A stretch of DNA of 64,000 nucleotides from an uncultured Bacteroidales bacterium (GTDB lineage Bacteria > Bacteroidota > Bacteroidia > Bacteroidales > UBA932): assembly GCA_934700615.1 (NCBI GenBank), contig CAKUXR010000013.1:26717-90716 (forward strand), given 5' to 3'. Made by a program: the position numbers and the translations under genes. Positions 56,651 to 64,000 of this stretch are shown here, piece after piece. Under the pieces are notes generated by a model. The model was not told the DNA's origin, did no database searches, and saw nothing but the letters and a program-made list of their open reading frames with translations. Numbering within the stretch: the first letter of the stretch is position 1; the number at the start of each line of letters is the position of its first letter.

Positions 56651-58354
56651 TTACTTAACAGGATGTTTTCCCGGCATTGATGTGACAACGCAGTAAGGTC
56701 CGGAGTAAGTAACTGTGCCTGACGAATAGACAAAGTCCCGCAGGGCATCATTCCCGTCAAGGCGTTCAGTGATCGTAACCAAGGTGAATGTCATTCCTCC
56801 CAGAGCAGTCGAGTCTGCGGCATCACGAAGAAACGCATCTGCATCCTTCTCATAGTCAACGATTTGACGACCGAGATAGACATCCATATTCTCCGGTCTG
56901 TGCACAAAAAGAGTCACCACTTCAGTGCCCTCGGGCACATCCTGACATACTTCTCTGTAACCTATATAAGGATTAGCCTTTACAAGGACCCCGGAGGCAG
57001 CATAAATCATAAGAAGAAGAGATGCTCCCATCATGAATACCGGAAGATTCCACTGGCGTCTTCTGAAAAGGAACCAGAGTGCGAGCAGATTGCCGATGAA
57101 CAGGAGGGCGGCAGCAATCTTGGTTGCACCGGAGAAGGCGAAACTATAGTCATACAGTTCCGGAACAAGAGCATTGACATTGACAATACCGGCGAGCACC
57201 AGCATTGACACTAACGCTGCGAGCGTCATTATTGCGGCAGGGATCGCGATAGCCCATACGAGCCAGCGGCGAGTTCCTTTTCTGCTGCTGACTAGCGGGA
57301 AAAGGTACACCACGAACGGGAATATAGGCACCAGATAGACAGGCAGTTTGGAGCTGAATGAGGACAGCATCACGAATGTCGAGCCGATGATGCAGAGGAA
57401 GAAAATTTCCAGGTCAGAGCGTACTGAGTCCGCAGGAATTTCGGCCTTGTTCTTTCCGGAAGGCCAGACTGATTCCACGAGACCACCTGCCAGAATAAAG
57501 GTATAAGGAGCTATGCACCAAAGGATTGCGACTGCATAGAACCAGAACGGACGGCTATGGGTAAAGGCTTTTACGGCGCGTCCCATGGTCTGCTTGAAAA
57601 GGAGATTGTCAAGATATTCCGTGCCCCCGTCGAAGAAGACGCAGGTGAACCAAATCGCACAGAGCGCAGCGATTACACCCCATGTCTTAAGTCCGAGATA
57701 TTTTCCGATGTCACGCCATTTGCGCTTCACGATAAGGAAAACCGCTATGGAGACCGGAGGTACAAGCAGACCGACAGGGCCCTTGGTAAAGAGCGCCATG
57801 AATATCCATACAGGGAGAAGCCAACTGCATTTCTTATAGACCACGGCGTCTCCCCCATCGGGTTCCCCGTCAATGCGCAATTCGTACATGCGCCAGAATG
57901 TGAACAGGGCCAGCACAATGAACATGCACATAAGCATGTCCATGCGGATCACGACGGCAGTACCGAGGAACATGACGCAGGTAAGAAGCATCATCGCCAT
58001 GGCCATCCTGTCGGAAACTGAAGCCTTCGACATCACCCATCTGTCCATCATCCAGACGATTACGAATGCCGGAAGAATGGAGAAAAGGGTCAATGCAAAT
58101 ACGCTGTGGCCTCCTGTCAATGTCTTGCAAAGCATGACTATCCAGAGATAGAGAGGCGGTTTGTCGGCATAGGCCGCACCATGATTGAAGAAAGCGAAGA
58201 AGTTGCCTCCCGCAAGGGCCTCGTCCGCAATGCTGAGGTATCTCAGTTCATTTGACGGGGTGAAATCTCTCATCAGCATCTCTGGAATGAGGCAGATGAT
58301 CGTGAACAGAAAGACAGCAAGCAGCGGGTGCTTGGTAAGAAAATTATTTTTCAT
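56651..58354 (-). CDS. GT39-type glycosyltransferase (ArnT/PMT-like)
   Basis: A 567-residue inner-membrane glycosyltransferase of the GT-C fold. N-terminal transmembrane helix, then the catalytic loop RDFTPSNELRYLSIADEAL (about 29-47, conserved acidic residues), AYADKPPLYLW near 61-71, about 12 helices in all, and a C-terminal periplasmic domain. Family members such as ArnT move a sugar from a polyprenyl-phosphate carrier to lipid A or to another lipid or protein. Last gene of a GT2/LAB_N/GT39 operon; it overlaps the LAB_N gene by 11 bases. Which sugar is moved is unknown. Confidence 0.87.
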   Translation of the reverse strand: MKNNFLTKHPLLAVFLFTIICLIPEMLMRDFTPSNELRYLSIADEALAGGNFFAFFNHGAAYADKPPLYLWIVMLCKTLTGGHSVFALTLFSILPAFVIVWMMDRWVMSKASVSDRMAMAMMLLTCVMFLGTAVVIRMDMLMCMFIVLALFTFWRMYELRIDGEPDGGDAVVYKKCSWLLPVWIFMALFTKGPVGLLVPPVSIAVFLIVKRKWRDIGKYLGLKTWGVIAALCAIWFTCVFFDGGTEYLDNLLFKQTMGRAVKAFTHSRPFWFYAVAILWCIAPYTFILAGGLVESVWPSGKNKAEIPADSVRSDLEIFFLCIIGSTFVMLSSFSSKLPVYLVPIFPFVVYLFPLVSSRKGTRRWLVWAIAIPAAIMTLAALVSMLVLAGIVNVNALVPELYDYSFAFSGATKIAAALLFIGNLLALWFLFRRRQWNLPVFMMGASLLLMIYAASGVLVKANPYIGYREVCQDVPEGTEVVTLFVHRPENMDVYLGRQIVDYEKDADAFLRDAADSTALGGMTFTLVTITERLDGNDALRDFVYSSGTVTYSGPYCVVTSMPGKHPVK

Positions 58355-58997
58355 CGGATTTCTTTTCTTTGAATCCTATTACAAGGTTCCTGATATAGGC
58401 AACGAAACCGAATGACTGTCCCAGGATGAGGACAGGGTCGAGACGGAAGATTCCGTATGCGATTATGACACTGGAGCCGAAAAGGCTGATGGCCCAGAAG
58501 CCGACAGGCAGAGTGGACTGATGCTTATATCTGGAGTAAAAGTATTGATATACAAATCGTAAGGTAAATATGACCTGTCCGGCTGAGCCGAAGACAACCA
58601 GCCAGAACGGGATATTGTCGTTCCTGAAGAAGTTCCGGAAATAGACTGACGCATTCTGGAGCATCAGGACCACCGCCACGACAGGTGTGGCCAGAAGGAC
58701 AGTCTGCAGGACAAGTCCCAGACGTTTCCATACACCTTTGGCATTGAGGTTCCACAGGTATATATAGTAGGAGATGAACTGCCCGAGGACTATCGAGAAG
58801 TCATCCCTGAGGATTCCATAGACGAAGAAAAGGTAAGAACCGATTACGCTGAGCACCCAATAGGCGGACGGGGAAACGACCTTCTTGGCTTTTTCCGACT
58901 TCCACCATTGGAAAAGTGTTCTCAGGGAAAAGAAAATCTGGGCCGTGAAGCCGATGGCCATGATCATGGCCTTTGATATTTCGTGAACTGCCAGCAT
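58344..58997 (-). CDS. LAB_N-domain membrane protein (two copies)
   Basis: A 217-residue membrane protein built of two copies of the lipid-A-disaccharide-synthase N-terminal domain (LAB_N): FTAQIFFSLRTLFQWWKSEKAKKVVSPSAYW...GQFISYYIYLWNL (about 17-84) and GSAGQVIFTLRFVYQYFYSRYKHQSTLPVGFWAIS...GQSFGFVAYIRNL (about 136-204). It has no LpxB catalytic part. In other bacteria such proteins sit beside GT2 and GT39 genes for lipid A sugars and are thought to help flip or handle the polyprenyl-linked donor. It lies between those two genes here, 3 bases after GT2. Confidence 0.85.
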   Translation of the reverse strand: MLAVHEISKAMIMAIGFTAQIFFSLRTLFQWWKSEKAKKVVSPSAYWVLSVIGSYLFFVYGILRDDFSIVLGQFISYYIYLWNLNAKGVWKRLGLVLQTVLLATPVVAVVLMLQNASVYFRNFFRNDNIPFWLVVFGSAGQVIFTLRFVYQYFYSRYKHQSTLPVGFWAISLFGSSVIIAYGIFRLDPVLILGQSFGFVAYIRNLVIGFKEKKSDEK

Positions 58998-59000
58998 CCC

Positions 59001-59735
59001 TTATTGAACGTTGTTCTCCCCTACCTTGTAATTGATATAGCGCGGACGCATCCACCTGTATGCGAAACAGTCGGCAAATGGTCCGACCAGACGGTTCCAG
59101 AGGTGATATTTGGACTTTCCTGCTACCCTCGGGAAGTGTCTTACAGGCACCTGTCCGTAGGTGCAGCCGTCCTGGAGAAGAACGAGTGCGGGAAGGAACC
59201 TGTGCATGCCCTTGAACATAGGGATACGTTTAGCCACGTCAGTGCGGAGTATCTTGAGAGGGCAGCCGGTGTCAGTGGCTCCGTCATGGGTCATCATCTT
59301 ACGGAAACCGTTGGCAATTTTCGACTGGATTCTCTTGAAGAATGTATCCTTGCGGTTGGCCCTGATGCCTATCATCATGCTCTTCTCCTCCATGCCGTCA
59401 AGCAGAAGGTTGAAGTCTTCCGGTGTCGTCTGTAGGTCCGCATCCATATATCCTACGAACTCTGAACAGGTATAGTCGAACCCCGCCTTGATTGCAGCAC
59501 TCAGGCCGGCATTCTTGACAAAGCTGATGTAGTAGAAGTCTTTGTTCCTCGCGCAAACTTCCTGAATACGGGCAAGGCTGCCGTCAGATGAGCCATCATT
59601 GACAAAAAGAACGCAGGAACTGCATTTGCTCTTGGGCAAGAATTCAGAAAGCGCCTTTTCCAGCGCATATATATTATCTTCTTCGTTATAGACAGGAACC
59701 ACAATCGTGAATCTATATTCTCCGGTCTTGTTCAT
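59001..59735 (-). CDS. GT2 glycosyltransferase (polyprenyl-phosphate sugar transferase)
   Basis: A 244-residue cytoplasmic GT2 enzyme of the DPM1/ArnC/FlmF type. N-terminal FTIVVPVYNEEDNI, FVNDGSSDGS (DGSSDG near 47-52), metal-binding YMDADLQTTPED near 95-106, and VAGKSKYHLWNRL near 209-221. No long transmembrane tail. It would load a sugar from an NDP donor onto undecaprenyl phosphate for the downstream GT39. First gene of the operon; a TATATTTG box lies 30 bases upstream. Confidence 0.9.
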   Translation of the reverse strand: MNKTGEYRFTIVVPVYNEEDNIYALEKALSEFLPKSKCSSCVLFVNDGSSDGSLARIQEVCARNKDFYYISFVKNAGLSAAIKAGFDYTCSEFVGYMDADLQTTPEDFNLLLDGMEEKSMMIGIRANRKDTFFKRIQSKIANGFRKMMTHDGATDTGCPLKILRTDVAKRIPMFKGMHRFLPALVLLQDGCTYGQVPVRHFPRVAGKSKYHLWNRLVGPFADCFAYRWMRPRYINYKVGENNVQ

Positions 59736-59764
59736 ATTCAGAATCTGTTTTTTAGTTCAACTCG

Positions 59765-59772
59765 CAAATATA
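59765..59772 (-). promoter_or_regulatory. -7 box (TATATTTG) for the GT2 operon
   Basis: An exact consensus match on the minus strand, 29 bases before the ATG at 59735. A TTG lies only 16 bases upstream, so the -33 element is uncertain. Confidence 0.5.
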
Positions 59773-59831
59773 AGCATATTCGAAAAAACAAAAAAATGCC
59801 GCTCATACGGGGTTATTATTCGAATGTTCCG

Positions 59832-59839
59832 TATCTTTG
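59832..59839 (+). promoter_or_regulatory. -7 box (TATCTTTG) for the HsdR_N-like gene
   Basis: An exact consensus match, 20 bases before the ATG at 59860. A GGAGG sequence (59848-59852) lies 7 bases before the ATG, an unusually clear Shine-Dalgarno site for this group. Confidence 0.55.
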
Positions 59840-59859
59840 TATGATTTGGAGGACTTATT

Positions 59860-60309
59860 ATGAATGGGGATATTCAGGTCTGGGATCCGCTCAGAAGAAA
59901 GAATGTGACATTGACACCAGAAGAAAGGGTGCGTCAATGGTTCATCACTGTGCTGAGGGACGTGATGAAGGTTCCCATGCACATGATGATGAGCGAAGTG
60001 GGCATGAAATTCGGCGAAGGGACGGTAAAAAAGGAGTTCCGCGCCGACATTGTGGTCTTCGACCGCAGGCCGGGTCCGATGATGATTGTAGAGTGCAAGC
60101 GTCCGGATGTGGAGCTCACCAAGGAGGTGATGGAGCAGGCGCTCCGTTATGACATGGTCATGGATGTGCGCTTTCTGGCATTGACAAACGGGCACAAGAC
60201 CATTATCTGCAAGAAAGAAGACGGCCATGTGACATTCCTCGACAAGCCTCCGGTGTATATGGAAATGCTGGAGTGCGGAGCTGAGGTCTCCCCCGGCAAG
60301 AATGATTGA
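59860..60309 (+). CDS. Orphan HsdR N-terminal-like nuclease protein (HSDR_N_2)
   Basis: A 149-residue protein consisting only of a type I restriction HsdR N-terminal-like fold. PD-(D/E)XK residues visible: FRADIVVFDRRPGPMMIVECKRP (Asp and ECK) near 68-88; ALRYDMVMDVRFLALTNG follows as in the family. No HsdM, HsdS or motor domain is near, so it is not a restriction system. Related single-domain genes are widespread in Bacteroidota next to housekeeping genes; function unknown. The CCA-adding gene follows 21 bases after its stop. Confidence 0.82.
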   Translation: MNGDIQVWDPLRRKNVTLTPEERVRQWFITVLRDVMKVPMHMMMSEVGMKFGEGTVKKEFRADIVVFDRRPGPMMIVECKRPDVELTKEVMEQALRYDMVMDVRFLALTNGHKTIICKKEDGHVTFLDKPPVYMEMLECGAEVSPGKND

Positions 60310-60330
60310 AAATTGAACTATAAAGATAAT

Positions 60331-61860
60331 ATGACGGTGACTAAGGGATTTCTGGACGCGCCGATTTTCGGCATCGTCTCGGAAGTAGCAGAGAATATAG
60401 GCGTAAGGGCTTTTGTCATAGGCGGTTACGTGCGCGATTGTTTCCTTGGCAGGACGAATGATGACATTGACATAGTGGTGGAAGGAAGCGGTATTGCACT
60501 TGCGGCTGCTGTCGCCGACCATATCAAGAAGACTGAAAGACATGGCTGCCGCGTCTCCATCTTCAAGAATTTCGGCACGGCCATGCTGAAGTATCATGGC
60601 ATTGAGGTAGAGTTCGTGGGCGCGAGGAAAGAATCCTATCATCGTGATTCACGAAAACCGATTGTCGAGGACGGAACGTTGGAGGACGACCAGAAAAGAA
60701 GGGATTTCACTATCAATGCTATGGCATTCAGCCTCCAGAAGGGTGATTTCGGCGCATTGGTAGATCCGTTCGGCGGAATCAAGGACCTCGCGGCCGGTAT
60801 AATCCGCACTCCACTGGACCCTGACACGACATATAGCGATGACCCGCTACGTATGCTTCGCGCCGTGAGGTTTGCGGCCAAGCTCAGCACCCCGGAGATG
60901 CAGTTCAGGATTGTCAATGAGTCGCTTGAGTCAATGAAAAGGATGAGGGAGAGGATGTCGATTCTTTCCAAGGAGAGGATTGCCGAGGAACTGAACAAGA
61001 TGCTTCTGTGTCCCAAGCCTTCCATGGCGTTTCATCTGATGGACCAGACCGGACTTCTGGAATATGTCCTTCCCGCACTGTGCAAGCTCAAGGGAGTGGA
61101 GACTGTGGACGGAAGGGGTCACAAAGATAATTTTTCGCATACTCTACAGGTTGTGGACAATGTCGCGGCTGAAGAGATAAAAGGCATTGGCCTGGGTGAA
61201 CTGCTTGACTATACTCCGCATGAGAACGGAGACGGATTCGATGAGTCCGTCAGGACCTCGCCTTGCGTATGGCTTAGGTGGGCGGCGCTTCTTCATGACA
61301 TCGGCAAGCCTGCGAGCAAACGCTATGACCCTAATATCGGCTGGACTTTCCATGGGCATGAGGTAATCGGTTCGCGTATGGTGCCGAAGATTTTCCAGCA
61401 GCTGAAGATGCCTCTCAATGAGAAAATGAAGTATGTCCAGAAGCTGGTCGCCCTGCATCACAGGCCTGTAGCCCTTGTGGATGAGGAGGTTACGGATTCT
61501 GCTGTCCGCCGCCTGCTTTTCGATGCCGGAAATGAGATTCAGGACCTCATGCTGCTCTGCAATGCGGATATCACGTCCAAGAATCCCGTGAAGGTGGAGC
61601 GAATCCGCAAGAATTTCGAACTCGTCAAGGAAAAACTTGTAGAGGTAGAGGCCAAAGACAAGATCCGCAATTTCAAGAATCCTATTACCGGTGAGTATGT
61701 TATGGATGTCTATAACATTCCTCCGTGCAGGGAAATCGGCGAGCTGAAGGAATATGTCAAGAACGCCATCCTGGACGGCGTCATCGGCAATTCATTCGAA
61801 GAAGCCGATGTGCTGATGCGCAAGCGTGCCGTCGAGATGGGACTCAATGCGGTAAAATAA
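60331..61860 (+). CDS. cca: CCA tRNA nucleotidyltransferase with HD domain
   Basis: A 509-residue class II enzyme that adds or repairs the 3' CCA of tRNAs. Active-site motifs: GGYVRD and NDDIDIV near 31-49 (metal-binding acidic pair), RRDFTINAMAFS near 123-134, DDPLRMLRAVRFAAKL near 170-185. An HD domain follows (LLHDIGKPASKRY near 320) as in bacterial HD-type forms with added phosphohydrolase activity. The start is ATG 60331; the TTG six codons upstream is less likely. Xer-type recombinase follows 11 bases later. Confidence 0.94.
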   Translation: MTVTKGFLDAPIFGIVSEVAENIGVRAFVIGGYVRDCFLGRTNDDIDIVVEGSGIALAAAVADHIKKTERHGCRVSIFKNFGTAMLKYHGIEVEFVGARKESYHRDSRKPIVEDGTLEDDQKRRDFTINAMAFSLQKGDFGALVDPFGGIKDLAAGIIRTPLDPDTTYSDDPLRMLRAVRFAAKLSTPEMQFRIVNESLESMKRMRERMSILSKERIAEELNKMLLCPKPSMAFHLMDQTGLLEYVLPALCKLKGVETVDGRGHKDNFSHTLQVVDNVAAEEIKGIGLGELLDYTPHENGDGFDESVRTSPCVWLRWAALLHDIGKPASKRYDPNIGWTFHGHEVIGSRMVPKIFQQLKMPLNEKMKYVQKLVALHHRPVALVDEEVTDSAVRRLLFDAGNEIQDLMLLCNADITSKNPVKVERIRKNFELVKEKLVEVEAKDKIRNFKNPITGEYVMDVYNIPPCREIGELKEYVKNAILDGVIGNSFEEADVLMRKRAVEMGLNAVK

Positions 61861-61871
61861 ACCTACCGCCT

Positions 61872-62972
61872 ATGCTGACAGACGATTTCCTCTTATATAT
61901 AATGGGTGTCAGACGCTATTCGCGCCGGACTCAGGAAATCTATGCCGGAATATTGAAGGAATTCAATGAATATGCCTCGGGTTATTCGCTACCACCGGAG
62001 CCGACTGCTTCGCAGGAGGGAAAGGTCAATGCCAATGTGGATTTCATTCTGAGGGCATTGGACAAGACCATCATAAGGAATTATGAAGTCTATCTGTCCG
62101 AAGAAAGAAAGCTCAATGCCAGAACCATCAATCAGCATTTGTCCGTGCTCAGCAGTTTCTGCAGGTGGCTTATGGGGCAAGGTCTGCTCAAATGCAATCC
62201 GGTGAAGCTTGTCAGCAGGCCAAAGTGCGAGAAGCGGCTTCCTGTTTTCTATCGTCAGGATTCAATTGAGGATTATTTCAGGGAGACTTTGCCTTCAGCA
62301 GACGGAGAATCTCTGAAAGCTCTGGAAAATGTTGCCGGTTCCCTCCATGATGGCACTCCGACGTCTTCCAGCGCCTATAAGCTGGCTTCCGACTTGTATT
62401 CCAGAAGGCTCAGACGCATGATTATCAGCACACTATATGAAACCGGCATGCGACGGGCCGAATTGATTTCATTGAAAATCGGCAGCATTGACTTCAGACG
62501 CAGTATTATCACCGTCTGCGGCAAAGGAAATAAAATGCGCGAAATTCCTCTGACTTCTGCACTTTCTAAAGAAATTTTATTATATTTGAAAGCAGCGGAA
62601 GCGATAGTCGGACGGGAGAGGACCGCGAATGAGCCGTTCCTCATAACATTGACAGGAGCGGGTGTTTATCCGGTTTTGGTCGATAGGGCGGTAAAGAGCG
62701 AGTTGGGAAATGTTGACAGCATCACAGGCAGGAAATCGCCTCACGTGCTCAGGCATACTTTGGCGACGGAACTGCTGAATGACGGTTCAGACTTATACTC
62801 CATCAAGGAGTTGCTCGGACACTCTTCTCTGGCGGCGACTCAGGTCTATACCCATAACACTATCGAGAAGCTGAAAAGTGTTTATTTAAATGCTCATCCG
62901 CGGGCCAGGAACACTTCTGGCATCAAGGATGATGCTAACGGTAATCTCTCTGACGGGAAACCGGAGGAGTAA
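61872..62972 (+). CDS. Tyrosine recombinase, XerC/XerD-like
   Basis: A 366-residue tyrosine recombinase. N-terminal SAM-like domain about 1-105 (LLYIMGVRRYSRRTQEIYAGIL, TINQHLSVLSSFCRWL), catalytic domain about 170-345: Arg194 (TGMRRAEL), Lys218 (GKGNK), His291 and Arg294 (PHVLRHTLATEL), His317 (LGHSSL), Tyr326 (QVYTHN). It fits a housekeeping Xer role at dif, beside cca and hpf, as in many Bacteroidota. Odd: the segment about 140-175 between the domains is longer than in standard Xer proteins. The frame upstream of 61872 overlaps cca and is not used. Confidence 0.9.
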   Translation: MLTDDFLLYIMGVRRYSRRTQEIYAGILKEFNEYASGYSLPPEPTASQEGKVNANVDFILRALDKTIIRNYEVYLSEERKLNARTINQHLSVLSSFCRWLMGQGLLKCNPVKLVSRPKCEKRLPVFYRQDSIEDYFRETLPSADGESLKALENVAGSLHDGTPTSSSAYKLASDLYSRRLRRMIISTLYETGMRRAELISLKIGSIDFRRSIITVCGKGNKMREIPLTSALSKEILLYLKAAEAIVGRERTANEPFLITLTGAGVYPVLVDRAVKSELGNVDSITGRKSPHVLRHTLATELLNDGSDLYSIKELLGHSSLAATQVYTHNTIEKLKSVYLNAHPRARNTSGIKDDANGNLSDGKPEE

Positions 62973-62986
62973 AAATGGAGGTATTT

Positions 62987-63277
62987 ATGGAGATTAGAGT
63001 TCATTCACTCAAATTCGATGCGGATCAGAAACTTCTTGATTTCATTGAGAAGAAGGTTTCAAAAATCAGCCGTTTCGATGAAACCATTACCGATGTGGAA
63101 GTTGTGCTTTCTCTCCTCGAGGAGCATGAGAACAAGAATGTGAAGCTTCAGGTACATGTTCCGGGAGGTTCGCAAGTTATTGAAAGAAACGCGAAGTCCT
63201 TCGAGACTGCCATCAATGATTGTGTTGATGCAATGAAGGAAAAGCTTACCCGTAACAAGGAGCGCAAAACTGAATAA
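62987..63277 (+). CDS. hpf: Ribosome hibernation-promoting factor/RaiA-like
   Basis: A 96-residue short HPF/YfiA-type protein that binds the 30S subunit and silences ribosomes under stress. The MEIRVHSLKFDADQKLLDFIEKKVSKISRFDETI start and the VKLQVHVPGGSQVIERNAKSFETAINDCVDAMKEKL core are typical. The start is ATG 62987, preceded by GGAGGT (62977-62982); an in-frame ATG 12 bases earlier is less like the family. It lies 14 bases after the recombinase stop, in the cca-xer-hpf run. Confidence 0.92.
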   Translation: MEIRVHSLKFDADQKLLDFIEKKVSKISRFDETITDVEVVLSLLEEHENKNVKLQVHVPGGSQVIERNAKSFETAINDCVDAMKEKLTRNKERKTE

Positions 63278-63424
63278 ACTAGCTTAGGTTTCGCATGTCG
63301 AAACACCCTGCCAGTTCCGTGAAGGCGGCAGACTTATTTCGCCCGGCACTATAGAGATATAGCGTCGGGCGATAATTGTTTTGAGCGGCAGCCGTGCCAG
63401 GAGCAAATCCGTTTGCAAGTGCCA
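63278..63424. other. Intergenic stretch with terminator, edge of decayed Rpn copy
   Basis: No gene is visible. It holds the hpf terminator hairpin (63340-63371) and sequence leading into the decayed Rpn fragment. No tRNA seen. Confidence 0.5.
63340..63371 (+). terminator. Terminator after hpf
   Basis: CGCCCGGCACTATA and TATAGCGTCGGGCG form an imperfect 14-bp hairpin with a GAGA loop, followed by ATAATTGTTTT. Confidence 0.6.
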
Positions 63425-63480
63425 CGTTCCGTATTCATGGCTTTAATGTAATTGATTCTGTCCTCGTCGATAAGTTGGGC
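63425..63480 (-). pseudogene. Decayed fragment of an Rpn-family gene
   Basis: These 56 bases match 63800-63855 of the neighbouring intact gene at 51 of 56 positions (my alignment) and still encode QLIDEDRINYIKAMNTER on the minus strand, after which the frame is lost. It is a remnant of a second or duplicated copy. Confidence 0.7.
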
Positions 63481-63507
63481 AGATGCCAGGATGATATAAC
63501 CTAATTG

Positions 63508-64000
63508 CTATGCATTACTCATCTCTTCCTTTAGCCTGGAAACTTCTTCTGCTGAGAGCCCTGTGGCTTGCGTGATAATCTCGCAAGATGCTCCAACCCG
63601 TATAAGGTTCATCGCGATTTTCAAGCGCTCCTCGCCTCGCCCTTCCTCACGTCCTTTCTTGAGACCTTCTTCTTTACCTTCTTTATGTCCTTCCTCTCGT
63701 CCTTCAGCATGTCCTTTCTTGTGCCCCTCTTTGAGGCCCTCTTCTCGCCCTTCCTCTCGTCCTGTCTCACGCGCGTACTCAATCTGATTGTATGTGTCCC
63801 GTTCCGTATTCATGGCTTTAATGTAATTGGTTCTGTCCTTGTCGTCAAGCTGGGCGAGCTCCGCAACATCGAAGAGTTTCGTGAATATCCTGTCCCTCAG
63901 TCTTTCCGGGCGCTCCAGCAAGTTGGACATGTTCTTCAGCAGATACAGCCACTTGTCCAGATCCGTCTCCAGTTCATCCTCGCCCTTGTCGAACTTCTCC
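63508..64000 (-). CDS. Rpn/PD-(D/E)XK nuclease family protein (5' end beyond window)
   Basis: The minus frame is open through the right edge and carries FDKGEDELETDLDKWLYLLKNM, then LFDVAELAQLDDKDRTNYIKAMNTERD and a repeat-rich charged stretch (GREEGLKEGHKKGHAEGREE...), ending in an HTH-like helix pair (TGLSAEEVSRLKEE). This is the C-terminal part of the Rpn-like (TIGR01784) family, often named transposase but better described as recombination-promoting nucleases; the catalytic N-terminus lies outside. The Lys/Glu/Gly repeat is typical and evolves by slippage. An internal ATG at 63930 is not the start. A decayed copy lies at 63425-63480. Confidence 0.85.
   Translation of the reverse strand, partial: EKFDKGEDELETDLDKWLYLLKNMSNLLERPERLRDRIFTKLFDVAELAQLDDKDRTNYIKAMNTERDTYNQIEYARETGREEGREEGLKEGHKKGHAEGREEGHKEGKEEGLKKGREEGRGEERLKIAMNLIRVGASCEIITQATGLSAEEVSRLKEEMSNA

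Noticed and set aside
59860..60309. Part of a type I restriction-modification system
   Set aside because: No HsdM, HsdS or helicase part is found nearby; it is a single-domain protein.
63650..63780. Tandem repeat of short purine/pyrimidine-rich units
   Set aside because: It is coding repeat (Glu/Lys/Gly-rich) within the Rpn-like protein, not a CRISPR or separate repeat element.
63508..64000. Insertion-sequence transposase
   Set aside because: Rpn-family proteins are often labelled transposase, but no terminal repeats, target duplication or DDE domain is visible.
1..64000. tRNA, rRNA and CRISPR arrays
   Set aside because: Looked for in the intergenic stretches; none has the cloverleaf, conserved rRNA sequence or regular repeat-spacer pattern.

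Overview
The window is a chromosomal stretch from a Bacteroidales-type Bacteroidota. The evidence is two SusC/SusD pairs with lipoprotein partners, a fimbrillin-type surface operon, a secreted protease with a type IX secretion (T9SS) sorting tail, a P-protein split into GcvPA and GcvPB, and promoters of the Bacteroidota form TTG-N19/20-TAnnTTTG. I cannot name a genus. I see no rRNA, tRNA, CRISPR array or insertion sequence.

Layout. 1-4.1 kb: a divergent pair (secreted alpha/beta hydrolase cut by the window edge; transglutaminase lipoprotein), then an outer-membrane barrel. 4.3-9.8 kb: SusC, SusD and a small lipoprotein. 9.9-11 kb: a CNNM/CBS membrane protein. 11.1-16.2 kb: a two-gene fimbrial-type lipoprotein operon. 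16.4-22.3 kb: a barrel receptor, a tiny HTH protein and a DPP11-type S46 dipeptidyl-peptidase. 22.4-33.2 kb: a PorV-like barrel and a T9SS subtilase, divergent from SusC-SusD-DUF4843-PKD-like lipoprotein; this looks like a protein or peptide scavenging locus. 33.4-38.4 kb: an AAA-ATPase/PD-(D/E)XK protein, a probably truncated conserved protein behind a WYL regulator, and a Cys/His-rich sigma factor.

38.4-45.4 kb: a complete glycine cleavage operon, lplA-gcvT-gcvH-gcvPA-gcvPB-lpdA, so lipoate attachment and all four proteins are made together. 45.4-54.3 kb: a double SUMF-domain lipoprotein, an M23 peptidase, TrmO, an SSS symporter, a CDF metal exporter, an AspT-type transporter and a Nudix regulator. 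54.3-59.7 kb: a membrane-anchored AraC-type regulator, a small barrel, and a GT2/LAB_N/GT39 operon that probably modifies lipid A or another envelope glycolipid. 59.8-64 kb: an orphan HsdR_N-like protein, CCA-adding enzyme, a Xer-type recombinase, a hibernation factor, and an Rpn-family nuclease with a decayed partial copy beside it.

The most unusual signal is not a gene. The heptamer CATTGAC (or GTCAATG) occurs about 120 times by my manual count, where about 8 are expected by chance. It occurs in several reading frames and between genes, and sometimes as head-to-tail arrays with a 6-base period. It is nearly absent from the first SusC/SusD locus and from the S46 peptidase gene.
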